Assembly: GCA_963841695.1 (NCBI GenBank)
Contig: CAWJDQ010000006.1
Coordinates: 496,001 to 560,000, forward strand
Source: RYN-230 sp963841695
GTDB lineage: Bacteria > Actinomycetota > Actinomycetes > Streptosporangiales > Streptosporangiaceae
Direction: 5' to 3'
DNA: 64,000 nt
Positions 43,439 to 53,704 of this stretch are shown here, in pieces (the stretch's first letter is position 1; the number at the start of each line of letters is the position of its first letter). Made by a program: the position numbers and the translations under genes. The notes below the pieces were generated by a model. It saw only the letters and a list, made by a program, of their open reading frames with translations. It made no database searches and had not been told where the DNA came from.

Positions 43439-46400
43439 ATGGCGTTGCGGGTATCGAGCCCAGTCCTGGTCGGCCGGTCCGGCCAGCTTTCCGTGCTCGA
43501 TACGGCGCTCGCGGACGCGGGCCGCGGCCGCCCGTCCGCGGTCCTGATCGGCGGCGAGGCCGGGGTCGGCAAGTCCCGCCTGGTCAGTGAGTTCGCGGAG
43601 CGCTCCCGCCGCCGGGGCGCCCGGGTGCTGGCCGGGGACTGCCTGGAGCTGGGCGGGGACGGCCTGCCGTTCGCCCCGTTTACCTCGATGCTGCGCGACC
43701 TCGTCCGTGATCTCGGTCGCCGACGGCGTCGCCGCGCTGCTGCCCGGCGGGACGACCAGGGAGCTGGCCCGGCTGCTCCCGGAGTTCGGTGAGCCGGCCA
43801 GGACCGGTGACGCCGGGCGAGGCCCGGGCCCGGCTGTTCGAGCAGGTGCTGGTGCTGCTCGAACAGCTGGCTGACACCGGCCCCGTGGTCCTGGTCATCG
43901 AGGACGCGCACTGGGCCGACCGGTCGACCCGGGATCTGCTGGCCTTCCTGATCCGGAACCAGCGCGCGCTGGATGGCCTGCTGATCGTCGTGATCTACCG
44001 CTCCGACGAGCTGCACCGCTCCCACCCGCTGCGGCCGCTGCTCGCCGAGCTCGACCGCGTCGGCTGGGTCACCCGGATGGAACTCGGCCGGCTGTCCCGG
44101 CCGGACACCGGGGAGCTCGTGGCCCGGCTGTCTGGCCACGAGCCGGACGAGGAGGTGCTCGAGCGGGTGTACCGCCGCACCGAGGGCAACCCGCTGTTCG
44201 TGGAGGCGCTGCTCGGTGACGGTGAGCCGGATTCCGGCCTGCCCGAGTCGCTGCGGGACCTGCTGGTGGCCGGGGTGCGGCGGCTGCCGGAGGACACCGC
44301 AGGAGCTGGTCCGGGTCGCGAGCGCGGCCGGTGAGCGGGTCGGGTACGGGCTGCTGGCCGCGGTGACCGGGCAGGACCACGCCGGGCTCGCCCGGGCGCT
44401 GCGGCCCGCGGTGGCCGCCAACGTGCTGCTGACCGACGCCGACGGCTTCGTGTTCCGGCACGCGCTGATCCGCGAGGCTATGCACGACGAGCTGCTGCCC
44501 GGCGAGGGCGGCCAGCTGCACAGCCGGTTCGCCGAGGCCATCAGCGCCGATCCGGCGCTGGTGCCGCCGGGCCGCGCCGCGGCCGAGCAGGCTCATCACT
44601 GGTACGCGGCCCACGACATGACCTGGGCGCTGATCAGCGCCTGGCAGGCGGCCGTGGAGTCCGGCCACGCGCTGGCCTACGCCGAGCAGCTCGCGATGCT
44701 GTCGCGGGTACTGGAGCTGTGGGAGCAGGTCCCCGACGCGGAGCAGCGCATCGGCGCCGGCCAGGGTGGCGGTGCTCGAGGCGGCGACGCGGGCCGCCGA
44801 GCTGGCCGGGGAGTTCGACCGCGGGATGACGTTCGCCAGGGCCGCGCTGCGGCGAGATCGACGTCCAGGCGGACCCGGTCCGGGCCGCGCTCCTGCTGGA
44901 GGCCCGCGGCCACCTGAAGTACCTGCTCGGCCGCGAGGATTACGCCGCCGACCTGCGGGAGGCCGCCCGGCTGGTGCCCGCCGACCCGCCGACCGCGGCG
45001 CGGGCCCGGGTGCTCGAAGCGCTGGCCCACGACATCCACCACCGGCCGGGCGGCTGGGACGACGCCGAGTTCCGCGCGCACGCCGAGGAGGCCGTGAGCG
45101 TGGCCCGGCAGGCCGGCGATCCCGCCACCGAGGCGGCCGCGCTGATCACCCTGGCCTGCGCCGAGCCGCTCACCGCGGACCTGGAGCGGCTCCGGGCGCT
45201 GCTGGCCGAGGCGCGCGCCGTCGCCGTCCGGGCCCAGGCGCTACCGGCCGCTGCTGAGGGCGGCCATCACCGAGTCGGACATGCTGGAAGGCCTGGGCCA
45301 GCACGAGCGGGCCGCCGCGGTGGCGCGGGCCGGGATCGCGGACGCCCGGGATTACGGGCTCGCCCGGACCTCGGGTGCGGTGCTGGCCGTCAACCTGGCC
45401 GAGCCGCTGGTGTCGCTGGGCCGGTGGGACGAGGCCGGCGAGGTCATCGAGCGGGCTCTCCAGCTCCTGCCGCCGCGGCTGAGCCGGTCTTCGCTCTGGC
45501 GGCTGTCCGGCGACATGGCCCTGGCCCGCGGCGACCTGGCCGCGGCGGCCGACTGGGTGGCCTCGATCAGGGGGGTGCTGGACCGCGCCCGGTACCGGGA
45601 CGAGCATCAGCTGCCCCTGTCCCGCCTGGAGACCGAGCTGCGGCTGGCCCAGGACCGGCCCGCGGACGCCCTGGCGGTGGCCGGGGACGCCCTCGACCGC
45701 TATGACCTGCTGCACAGCCCCCGGTACGGGTGGCCGCTGCTGGCTGCGGCCGCCCGGGCGTGCGCGCCCGGGGCTGCGGCCGGCGACCGGGCGCTCCTGT
45801 CCGGCGCCGCGGCGCTGCGCGACCGCCTGCGCACCCTGGCAGGCAAGCTGGCCGTGCCGGGCCTGGCCCAGGAGGCCTGCCAGCTCACCTTCGCCGCCGA
45901 GGTGATGAGCGCCGACCGCGCACCGGCCGGCGCGGGGCCGGGCCAGGCCGGGCGCGCTGGCCCGGGGCCAGGACCCGGCGCAGACGCCGACGGCGTCCGC
46001 GCCGCGTGGGACGAGGCGGCGCAGGCCTGGGAGGCGGTGAGCCAGCCCTACCCGCTGGCCGCCGCCCTGCTCCGGGCGGCCGAGGCGGCGCTGGGCGCCG
46101 GCGACCGCGACGCGGGGGGCACCCGGCTGCGCCGGGCCGGCGCGCTGGCCGGGCAGCTGGGCGCCCGGCCGCTGAGCGACGACATTGCCCTGGTCGCCCG
46201 CAGGGCCAGGATCTCTCTCAGCCGCGAGGAGGGGGCCGCAGCGGAGACGGCCGCCGGGCCGGGCCGCCCGCAGGCTCCCGGTGAACTCCCGCTGGGACTC
46301 ACGGCCCGCGAGTTCGAGGTGCTCCGGCTCGTCGCGGCCGGGCACAGCAACCGGGAGATCGCCGGTGAGCTGTTCATCTCCGTGAAGACCGCCAGCGTGC

Positions 46401-46489
46401 ACGTGTCGAACATCCTCGGCAAGCTCGGCGTGACCAGCCGGGGTGAGGCCGCCGCCACCGCGCACCGCCTGCACCTCTTCGCTGGCTGA
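43439..46489 (+). CDS. large LuxR-family ATPase regulator, about six 1-base indels
   Basis: About 1015 residues from ATG 43439. AAA/STAND module: Walker A IGGEAGVGKSRLVSEFAERS, Walker B VVLVIEDAHWAD; long TPR-like helical region; C-terminal GerE HTH TAREFEVLRLVAAGHSNREI, ISVKTASVHVSNILGKLGV. This is the LAL group of pathway activators. Frame changes near 43710, 43800, 44300, 44757, 44855 and 45243 split it, while residues on each side stay family-like. Sequence error is likelier than decay. Confidence 0.85.
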
Positions 46490-46503
46490 GCGTCCGACCG
46501 CCG

Positions 46504-46532
46504 GTGACAATCGAACACATATTCGATACAAT
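46504..46532 (+). promoter_or_regulatory. promoter with operator in the spacer
   Basis: GTGACA (46504-46509), a 17-base spacer and TACAAT (46527-46532) lead to the CBM48-like gene 40 bases on. The spacer contains the inverted repeat TCGAA-CACATA-TTCGA (46511-46526), placed where a repressor or a spacer-binding activator would act. Confidence 0.55.
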
Positions 46533-46572
46533 ACCTCGGCCAGGATACCCGGACGCCGGAACGGAGAATCAG

Positions 46573-46854
46573 TTGATCAGGACAGCCAGGCCGGGGCGCG
46601 ACGGCACGGTGCGCGTCACCTTTTCCCTGCCCGCGGACGACCCGGGCGGAGCCGTGTCCGTCGTAGGCGACTTCAACGACTGGGATCCGTTCGCTCATCC
46701 GCTGCGGCGGCGCACGAACGGGACCCGCAGCGCCGCGGTGACCGTCCGGGCCGGCAGCACGCTCCGTTTCCGCTACCTCGCCGAGGGCGGCCGATGGTTC
46801 GACGACGAAAGTGTCGCCCCAGCCGGCGGCCACGGCGCCGCCATAACGGTCTGA
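46573..46854 (+). CDS. CBM48/isoamylase-N-terminal-like small protein
   Basis: 93 residues from TTG 46573 with GGAG six bases before it. The early-set glycogen-binding-like fold is clear: GTVRVTFSLPADDPGG, VSVVGDFNDWDP, FRYLAEGGRWFDDE. Stand-alone copies are common in actinomycetes and may bind glycans or act as regulators; no catalytic part is present. A GTG start at 46504 would lie on the promoter and is rejected. Confidence 0.8.
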   Translation: MIRTARPGRDGTVRVTFSLPADDPGGAVSVVGDFNDWDPFAHPLRRRTNGTRSAAVTVRAGSTLRFRYLAEGGRWFDDESVAPAGGHGAAITV

Positions 46855-47145
46855 CTCACCGGCCCGACGGTGCCGCAGCCTGCCCGGAGCCCGGAAATCA
46901 CACTAGGTACGTTAGTAATTATTGAGAATGCGGGGCGAATAGTCCCGAATGCCGGGCTCCGCCAAAAACTGGCCTTCTGGCCCATGCGACACATCTGGCG
47001 CTCCGGAAAGTAAAGCGACTAACCTGTCCTCTCGGCACCAGAGTGTGCCCCAGTCACGTGGCGCCGTTCTGGCCGATGACCGTTCCGGACGGCAGGCCAT
47101 TCCGCGGCCCGTCACCCGTGGCTGCCAGTGGAGTCGGAGGACCCC

Positions 47146-48894
47146 GTGGTTGAGCCGCTGACCGGGGACGACCCTCGCGAGGTCGGAGGGTACCGGCTTC
47201 GCGCACGGCTCGGCGCGGGCGCGATGGGCCGCGTCTACCTGGCGCTGACTCCGGGCGGCCGGCAGGTCGCGCTCAAGATGATCCGGGCCGGGTTCGGCGA
47301 CGACGAGCAGTTCCGCGCCCGGTTCAGCCAGGAGGTGGCCGCCGCACAGCGCGTGCACGGCCTGTTCACCGCGCAGGTGCTGGAGGCCGATCCGGACGCG
47401 CCGCAACCCTGGCTGGCCACGTCCTACGTGCCCGGCCTGTCGCTGCGCCAGGCGGTCCGCGGGTACGGGCCGCTGCCGCCAGACACCGTGCTCCTCCTCC
47501 TGGCCGGGATCGCCGAGGCCCTCCAGGCCATCCACGCGGTCGGCATCATCCACCGGGACCTGAAGCCCTCCAACGTGATCCTCGCCGCCGACGGCCCCCG
47601 CGTGATCGACTTCGGGATCGCCCGGGCCGCCGCGGCCACCGCCCTGACCCGCAGCGGCTCGTGGGTCGGCTCGCCCTGGTTCATGGCCCCGGAGCAGGCC
47701 CGCAGCGTGCCCGCGACGCCCGCCGCCGATGTGTTCTCGCTGGGATCGCTGGCCGTCTACGCGGCGGCCGGCCATCCGCCGTTCGGCACCGACGAGGCGG
47801 TGGCGGTGCTCGGCCGGGTGCTCAACGCGCGGCCGGATCTGCGCGGCTGCCCGCCGGGCCTGCGCCCGCTGATCAAGGGCTGCCTGGCCAAGGACCCCGC
47901 GCGGCGGCCGGAGCCGGGGCACATCATCAGCGCCTGCCGGGACCAGGCCACGAGCAGCGGGCTGACCTTCGGGCGTTCCTGGCTGCCCGCCCGGGTGTCC
48001 GCGGCCGCCGCGGGCGACGCCGTGCTGGCCGCCCGCCGGGCCATGGCCGGAACCGGGGACGGCCCCGGCGACGTCACCGGCCTGGGTGAGGCGACCGGCC
48101 TGGCCGACGCGACCGATTCTGGCGAGGCGACCGGCTCGGAGTTGACGTCGCCCAGCGAGGACCACGGCGCTGGCCCGCGCCTGCCGGAACCGCCCCCCGC
48201 CGGGCGCGGCCCGCAGATGCTCCCCGGCAAGCCCGGCCGGAAAACGAAAACTATCGCGGCCGCGGTGACCGGAGCCGCCCTGCTGCTGCTGGTGGCGGGC
48301 GGCGTCGCCCTCCTGGCCCACGAGGGTTTCCATCACGGGGCGCAACTGCACCGTCTCCCCGCCGCCGACGGCCCGGTCAGCCCCGGCCCAGGCACCCAGA
48401 CAGGAAGCACGAGCCGTCCCCGGGACACGTCCGCCACGTCGCCGCTGGCTAGGCGGGGCCCGGCCGCCTCCAGGACGGCGCGGCCGCGGGCGAAGAAGCA
48501 CGCGGACCGGCATCCGGCGCCGTCCGCAGCCGGCAGCTCCTCGGCCAGCCCGTCCCCGGAGGTGACCCCGACCGGCCGGGCGGCGTTCGGTGGCACGTGG
48601 GATGGCACGGTGAGCCAGCCGGGCTGGAGCGTCTCCAGCTGGACTATCCAGCTGACCATTCCGGCGTCCGCCCCGCAGGGCAGCTACGACTCGCCGTCTA
48701 CCGCGTGCACGGGGAGCGTGTCCGTACAGTCCAGCAGCGGCTCCTCGCTGACCGCGGTCGCCCCGGCGACCAGCCTGATCAATCCGGACTGTGCGCTGCT
48801 GGCCCACGTGACGCTGACCCTGACGGGACCGGACCAGCTGAGCATGACCTGGGAGCCGGCGGCCTTGAGGACGAGCTGGGCACCGCGGCGCTGA
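47146..48894 (+). CDS. membrane Ser/Thr protein kinase
   Basis: 582 residues from GTG 47146 with GGAGG five bases upstream. Hanks-type kinase: LGAGAMGRV, Lys44 in VALKMI, HRDLKPSN (136-143), DFG (155-157), WFMAPEQA. Pro/Glu-rich juxtamembrane region, TM near 365-385 (TIAAAVTGAALLLLVAGG), then Ser/Pro-rich linker and an extracellular beta-domain (TWDGTVSQPGWSVSSWTIQL). No PASTA repeats. A one-base shift near 48866 probably moves the true stop to 48905, giving a tail GTAALTRS typical of the group. Confidence 0.9.
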   Translation: MVEPLTGDDPREVGGYRLRARLGAGAMGRVYLALTPGGRQVALKMIRAGFGDDEQFRARFSQEVAAAQRVHGLFTAQVLEADPDAPQPWLATSYVPGLSLRQAVRGYGPLPPDTVLLLLAGIAEALQAIHAVGIIHRDLKPSNVILAADGPRVIDFGIARAAAATALTRSGSWVGSPWFMAPEQARSVPATPAADVFSLGSLAVYAAAGHPPFGTDEAVAVLGRVLNARPDLRGCPPGLRPLIKGCLAKDPARRPEPGHIISACRDQATSSGLTFGRSWLPARVSAAAAGDAVLAARRAMAGTGDGPGDVTGLGEATGLADATDSGEATGSELTSPSEDHGAGPRLPEPPPAGRGPQMLPGKPGRKTKTIAAAVTGAALLLLVAGGVALLAHEGFHHGAQLHRLPAADGPVSPGPGTQTGSTSRPRDTSATSPLARRGPAASRTARPRAKKHADRHPAPSAAGSSSASPSPEVTPTGRAAFGGTWDGTVSQPGWSVSSWTIQLTIPASAPQGSYDSPSTACTGSVSVQSSSGSSLTAVAPATSLINPDCALLAHVTLTLTGPDQLSMTWEPAALRTSWAPRR

Positions 48895-49019
48895 CGCGTA
48901 GCTGACCCGCCCGTGCACACCTCCGTCCTGGGTGCTTCGCCATGATCTGCAGTGGTGTACGCCGGCCGTTTCGCGCCCGCCCGCGCCACCCGCCTCCGGA
49001 TCACGAGCCACGGCTGGAG

Positions 49020-49375
49020 TTACGAGTGTCCGCACCCATGCAGAAGGCGACCAGGCGAGCACGACGAGGGCTGGCCGCGGTGGCGGGCGCGCCCGGGCGG
49101 CACTGCTCCTGACTCTGTGCCGGTTGATTCTGTGCCGGTGGGCCAGTTCTCGTCTGGCCGGCCGGTCAGCGCGACGAACGCGTCCTCCAGGTTGGCCTGC
49201 TCCGCCCGCAGTTGCCGAGCGACGATCTGGTGCCCGGCCAGCGCGGAGGTGACCTCGTTGAGCGCGTCGTCGCCGCTGGTGACCATCACGGCATCGCCCC
49301 GGTGGATGACGCTGGTCACATCGGGCAGGCTGGTCAGCAGCCGGTCATCGGCTGACCCCCCGCCGGGCCAGCCAG
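49020..49375 (-). pseudogene. 3' remnant of a DrrA-type ABC ATPase
   Basis: The frame reads DDRLLTSLPDVTSVIHRGDA, MVTSGDDALNEVTSALAGHQ, and LRAEQANLEDAFVALTGRP, the C-terminal regulatory part of daunorubicin-resistance-type ATPases. Walker A, signature and Walker B regions are absent and the stretch upstream is the start of another gene. No permease is adjacent. Confidence 0.6.
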
Positions 49376-49433
49376 GGCGGACGTTCCTGGCCGGCCGCAG
49401 GTTGCCCTCCTGGGCAGTGGGTATGTCCGCAAG

Positions 49434-50321
49434 GTGCCGCTACTGGCCTGGATAGGGCTGTTGCTCGCGTTCGCCTCGGCGCTCGTGACCAACACGGCCT
49501 ACTCTTTCGAGCACGACGCGGCCGCGGCGCTGCCGCCCCTCTCGCCGCGCCGCCCGTTCCGGACGGTCGAATTCCTGATCGACGACCGGCGCTGGCTGAA
49601 GGCGTTCGGGACCGAGACCGCGGGCTGGCTCATGTACGTGGCGGCGCTGCGGCTCGCACCGCTCGCGCTGGTGCAGTCGGTCACCGCCTCCGGGGTCGCG
49701 GTCCTGGCCTTCGTGACGGCCCGCGGCCATCCGTCCCGGCTGGCCCGGCGCGAGCAGTTCGCCGTCGTCCTGGCCCTCGCCGGGCTGGCCCTGCTGGGCC
49801 TGTCGATCATTGGCGCGAACAGCACCCAGCACCGCCCGCCGGTCATCGGCATCGTCATCTGGCTCGCGGCGTGCGGCCTGGGGGCGGCCCTGCTCATTAC
49901 CAACCGCACCCGGTTCGGGCGGGCCGCCACGCTCGGCCTCGCGACCGGCCTGCTGTTCTCGATCGGCGACATCTCGGCCAAGCTCATCGGGTACGGCGGG
50001 GCGTGGCTGGTGGCCCTGGTGACGCTCATCATCGGCTACGGCATCGGGACCAGCGTCCTGCAGTCGGCCTACCAGAAGGGTGACGCGCTCACCGCGGCCG
50101 GCACGGCCACGATGGTGACGAACGCGGTGCCGATCGTGGCCGGCTTCGTGCTGTTCGGCGAGACCCTGCCGCACGGCATCCGGGCCGTGGCCCAGTGCGC
50201 CGCGTTCGCCTGCCTCATCGCCAGCGCGGTCTTCCTCGGCCGCAACGACGCGCCCAGCACGGCCCCGGCCGCCGCTCCCGCCACCGCCGCCGAGGCGGCC
50301 GGGGAAAGCCCGCCCGGCTAA
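49434..50321 (+). CDS. DMT-type (EamA-like) membrane protein
   Basis: 295 residues from GTG 49434. About nine TM helices: LLAWIGLLLAFASALVTNTA, WLMYVAALRLAPLALVQSVT, LLGLSIIGANST, LLFSIGDISAKLIGYGGAWL, GDALTAAGTATMVTNAVPIV. Drug/metabolite transporter-like architecture; substrate unknown. Ala-rich tail overlaps the stop of the convergent cyclo-ligase gene. Confidence 0.75.
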   Translation: MPLLAWIGLLLAFASALVTNTAYSFEHDAAAALPPLSPRRPFRTVEFLIDDRRWLKAFGTETAGWLMYVAALRLAPLALVQSVTASGVAVLAFVTARGHPSRLARREQFAVVLALAGLALLGLSIIGANSTQHRPPVIGIVIWLAACGLGAALLITNRTRFGRAATLGLATGLLFSIGDISAKLIGYGGAWLVALVTLIIGYGIGTSVLQSAYQKGDALTAAGTATMVTNAVPIVAGFVLFGETLPHGIRAVAQCAAFACLIASAVFLGRNDAPSTAPAAAPATAAEAAGESPPG

Positions 50322-51088
50322 GGCCGCTGCGCGGCCAGCAGCGGGATGGCCGCGATCTTCTCGTCGGTGAGGTCGGCCCAGCGGATGCCGGCAGCCGGCC
50401 GTCCCCCGCGGGCCAGGCGGCAGTCGATGACCCGCTCCGGGGTGACGATGAAGTCCACCGGGACGTCGTGCCCGGTCACCGGGATGATCCCGGCCGGGCG
50501 GACCTGCAGGTCGTGCACGGTCGTGACGGCCAGGGTCCGCGGGCCGATCAGCCCGGCCGCGCTGGCCAGCGCGAACTCCAGGTCCGCGAAGCCGCCGCCT
50601 TTGCCCAGCCGGGCGCCGTCCAGGCCGGCCGCGACGCTGCCCATGACCACCAGGTCCACCGGGGTCAGGTCCGCCAGCGTGACCTGGCGGGCGGACCGGG
50701 TGGCCCCGCTGATCGAGGACGCCTTCCGCGGCGGCTCGCTCAGGTGATCCGGATCCAGGGCGAAGAACGGCTCGGGGCTGGCCAGCCGCGGGACGGCCAT
50801 GTACACGGTCTTGCCGTCCTCCAGCGCGCGCTGGCGCACCGGCCACTGCGCCGCGTCCGGGTTGGCCTTCAGGGTCCGGGCGTCCTGCCAGGCGGCCAGG
50901 CCGCGGAGCCGCTGGGCGGCGGCCTCGGCCCCGGAGAAGTTCGGGATGCGCCCGGCGGCGCCGGGGAACCGGGCCACCCGGGCCGCGCTCATCGCGGCCC
51001 AGACCTCCTGCCGCAGCGCGGCCTTGGCCGCCAGTACCTCGGCCGGGCCGCCAGCATCACGGTCATGGCGCGGCGCGCGGCGGGGCAT
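50318..51088 (-). CDS. 5-formyltetrahydrofolate cyclo-ligase family protein
   Basis: 256 residues. LRQEVWAAMSAARVARFPGA, LKANPDAAQWPVRQRALEDG, KTVYMAVPRL, VVMGSVAAGLDGARLGKGGG, FADLEFALASA. These match MTHFS-like enzymes converting 5-formyl-THF to methenyl-THF; the KxNPD segment is of the longer actinomycete/plant-like subtype, so strict function is not certain. Its stop overlaps the DMT gene stop. Confidence 0.8.
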   Translation of the reverse strand: MPRRAPRHDRDAGGPAEVLAAKAALRQEVWAAMSAARVARFPGAAGRIPNFSGAEAAAQRLRGLAAWQDARTLKANPDAAQWPVRQRALEDGKTVYMAVPRLASPEPFFALDPDHLSEPPRKASSISGATRSARQVTLADLTPVDLVVMGSVAAGLDGARLGKGGGFADLEFALASAAGLIGPRTLAVTTVHDLQVRPAGIIPVTGHDVPVDFIVTPERVIDCRLARGGRPAAGIRWADLTDEKIAAIPLLAAQRP

Positions 51089-51163
51089 CCCCCTATCCTG
51101 CCCCCGGCCGCGGTCCTGGCGGGCGGTGACTGGGAGGTCCGGCGTGGCCGGGGCCCGCGCGGG

Positions 51164-52024
51164 TCAGCGCGCGGACTGCGACTCGGCGTACGCGGCCGGC
51201 GTCTGGCCGATCGCCGCGCGGAAGTCCCGGGTCAGGTGGGCCTGGTCCGCGTAGCCGAGGCCGGCGGCTATCTCCGCCCAGGACACGGGGCGCCCCTCGC
51301 GGACCGATTCGGCCGCCTCCAGCAGCCGGTACCGCCGGATCACCCAGGTCGGCGACACCCCGGCGTACTGCAGGAACATCCGCTGCAGGGTCCGCGGGCC
51401 GGCGCCGGCCCGGTCGCACAGGTCAGCCAGCCGCCGCACCGCCCGGTCTTCCTCGGCGAGCCGGGCCGCCGCGGCGACCCGGGCGGCCGGGATCCGCCGT
51501 TCGGAGTGCACGGCCTCGGCCAGCGCGGCGGCCAGCAGGGCCACCCGGGCGGCCTCGTCCGGCTCGTCGGTCACCCGCCGCAGCAGTGCCGCCTCGTCCG
51601 TGCCCAGGGCCTGCCCCAGGGGCACGACCCGGTCGGTGAGTTCCGCCGCTGATCCGCTGATGAACGCCCCCAGCCCCCCGGGCCGGGTCATCGCGGCGAC
51701 GGTCCAGCCCTGGCCGGCCAGCAGCCGGGCAGACCGGCCGCGGGCCACGCCGTACAGGCGGGCTTCGACCGGCCCGGGCCGGGGCTGCCCCGGCTCGGCG
51801 TTGGCGTGGCCGACGCTGACGTTGGCCCCCGGATGGGTCAGCAGCTGCTGCTCATGGGCCGTCCCGGGCGGCAGGTCCCAGCGCACCGCCCAGAAACGGT
51901 CGATCAGCCCGTCCAGCCCCGGGCCGGCCGGGTACCGGGTCAGCCGGACGCGCTGGCGCAGCAGCCACGGATCGAGGATGCCCCGGCTGTCCCGCTCGAC
52001 CGGATCCGGCCCTGCACTGCTCAT
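51164..52024 (-). CDS. AraC-family transcriptional regulator
   Basis: 286 residues. N-terminal DUF6597-like cupin portion (YPAGPGLDGLIDRFWAVRWD), C-terminal double HTH: VRRLADLCDRAGAGPRTLQR, SWAEIAAGLGYADQAHLTRD. Divergent from the TIGR03086/DUF3224 gene pair 75 bases away, which it may control. Confidence 0.85.
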   Translation of the reverse strand: MSSAGPDPVERDSRGILDPWLLRQRVRLTRYPAGPGLDGLIDRFWAVRWDLPPGTAHEQQLLTHPGANVSVGHANAEPGQPRPGPVEARLYGVARGRSARLLAGQGWTVAAMTRPGGLGAFISGSAAELTDRVVPLGQALGTDEAALLRRVTDEPDEAARVALLAAALAEAVHSERRIPAARVAAAARLAEEDRAVRRLADLCDRAGAGPRTLQRMFLQYAGVSPTWVIRRYRLLEAAESVREGRPVSWAEIAAGLGYADQAHLTRDFRAAIGQTPAAYAESQSAR

Positions 52025-52099
52025 TCCAGTGACCTTAACGGCTGCGGCTGACGCGAATCTTCAAGCGGGGGGCCGGCCGTCCTCCGTAGGGTCTGCGTC

Positions 52100-52729
52100 A
52101 TGACCGCAGCCACCGAGAAGACCACTGACCTGCTCGTCGCCGTGCTCTCCGACCTCGCGCCCATGGTCGGCCGGATCACCGGGGAGCAGCTGCATGATCC
52201 GACGCCGTGCACCGAACTGGACGTCGGGCAGCTCCGCACGCACGTCCTGAGCTGGCTGACGACGTTCGCGGGCGGCTTCGCCGATCCCGGCGGCCAGGCA
52301 CCTATGGACCGTCTGGAGGGGTACCAGGTGCCCGGCGACCCGGCGGCCGAGGTGCGCACCGCCGCCGCCACGATAGCCGCCGCCCTGCACGCGGGCGCGG
52401 CCAGCCGGCCCATGCGGCTGGGCGGCAGCGCGATGCCCGGTGACATGGCCCTGAACATGATCCTCTGGGAGTACCAGGTGCACGGCTGGGATCTGGCCCG
52501 CGCCACCGGCCAGCCCTGGTCCCCGCCGCCCGCGGCGGCGGAGGAGTCGCTGGCGTTCGCGCCCGGCATGCTGACCGAGGACTACCAGGGCGACGGCAAG
52601 GCGTTCGGCAAGCCGGTGCAGGTAGCCGCCACCGCCGCTGCGCTGGACCGCCTGCTGGGGCTGTCCGGCCGCGACCCGGCCTGGCCCGGATGCTCCGCGG
52701 ACGAGGCCCGCTCACGGGGGGAGGCGTGA
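52100..52729 (+). CDS. TIGR03086-type (DinB-like) metal-binding protein
   Basis: 209 residues from ATG 52100. Four-helix DinB/mycothiol-dependent-isomerase fold: TPCTELDVGQLRTHVLSWL, ALNMILWEYQVHGWDLARAT, and the Cys/His set expected for one metal. Probably uses mycothiol or binds metal; substrate unknown. Its TGA overlaps the next ATG by one base. Confidence 0.85.
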   Translation: MTAATEKTTDLLVAVLSDLAPMVGRITGEQLHDPTPCTELDVGQLRTHVLSWLTTFAGGFADPGGQAPMDRLEGYQVPGDPAAEVRTAAATIAAALHAGAASRPMRLGGSAMPGDMALNMILWEYQVHGWDLARATGQPWSPPPAAAEESLAFAPGMLTEDYQGDGKAFGKPVQVAATAAALDRLLGLSGRDPAWPGCSADEARSRGEA

Positions 52730-53109
52730 TGACGCTCATCGCCCGGTTCACGGTCGATGGCTTCGAGCCCCGGCAGATCAGCGGCCTGGACGCGGACTGG
52801 GTCGGGGTGCTGACGTTCGCCAAGACCTTCACGTCCGGGATCATCGGGACCGCCACCACCGTGTTCATGTCGGCTGGCACCGAGGAAGGTTCCCGCTCGT
52901 ACGTGGCCACCGAGCGGATCAGCGGCCGGACCGAGGACGGCCAGGAGGGGTCGGTGACCGTCCAGCACGGCGGGCTGGAATCCGACTCGGGCACCTGGTT
53001 CGGCCACCTCGTGCCCAAGACCGGGACCGGCGATTTCGCGGGCTGGTCCGGCCCGGCGCGGATCATGCACGACGATCAGGGAGCGTACTTCGAGATCACG
53101 CTGGCCTGA
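52729..53109 (+). CDS. DUF3224 protein
   Basis: 126 residues from ATG 52729 (GGGGAGG upstream). Allene-oxide-cyclase-like barrel: ARFTVDGFEPRQISGLDADW, SYVATERISGRTEDGQEGSV, ESDSGTWFGHLVPKTGTGDF. Function unknown. Translationally coupled to the TIGR03086 gene. Confidence 0.85.
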   Translation: MTLIARFTVDGFEPRQISGLDADWVGVLTFAKTFTSGIIGTATTVFMSAGTEEGSRSYVATERISGRTEDGQEGSVTVQHGGLESDSGTWFGHLVPKTGTGDFAGWSGPARIMHDDQGAYFEITLA

Positions 53110-53144
53110 GGTCGCGCCCGCCGGGGTCACGGCGGTGCCCCCGG

Positions 53145-53540
53145 TCAGGGCCGGGGCTTGAGCGTGCGCCAGCCGCCGGCCCGGTTGTTGGCGATGATCT
53201 GCCGGAACATGGCGGTGAGGGCCCCGGCGTTGACTGGCTCGCCCTCGCGAACGGCCACGGTCCGGGCCGTCTTGTTCTCGTGCCCGCCGGTAATGATCCC
53301 TTCCGGGTCCGGGACGATCGCGCCGTCGTAGAGGAAAACGTTGACGTGATCCCTGGCCGCCAGCAGCGCGCAGATGTTGCCCTGCAGGACGAAGTAGGGC
53401 AGGCGGGTGCGCTTGACCGTCTCGGTCACCTCCGGGTCGGCCGCGTGGACCAGCTGGCGTACCTCCTGGCAGATGGCCTGCTGCCAGGACGGCAGCGAAT
53501 CGATGTACGCGTCAACCCGGGGGTCGGCGGTGCCGGTCAT
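53145..53540 (-). CDS. DUF1801 protein
   Basis: 131 residues from ATG 53540 with AGGAGG upstream. RVDAYIDSLPSWQQAICQEV, ETVKRTRLPYFVLQGNICAL, DPEGIITGGHENKTARTVAV. DUF1801 fold, function unknown; distinct from the copy at 17103. Confidence 0.85.
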   Translation of the reverse strand: MTGTADPRVDAYIDSLPSWQQAICQEVRQLVHAADPEVTETVKRTRLPYFVLQGNICALLAARDHVNVFLYDGAIVPDPEGIITGGHENKTARTVAVREGEPVNAGALTAMFRQIIANNRAGGWRTLKPRP

Positions 53541-53704
53541 GGCGGTCCTCCTGGTTGACGGGGCGGGCACGGACAATCCGTTAGGGCACGAATCCGGCGG
53601 GCGGGGCGCGGAGCCTGGCCTGCGGGCGAGGATAGGCGTCAGTATCTGGCAGGCTGGGCATCCCGGGGGCCGGGGACCGTAATCGGCGCTGAGAAGAGGT
53701 GCTC

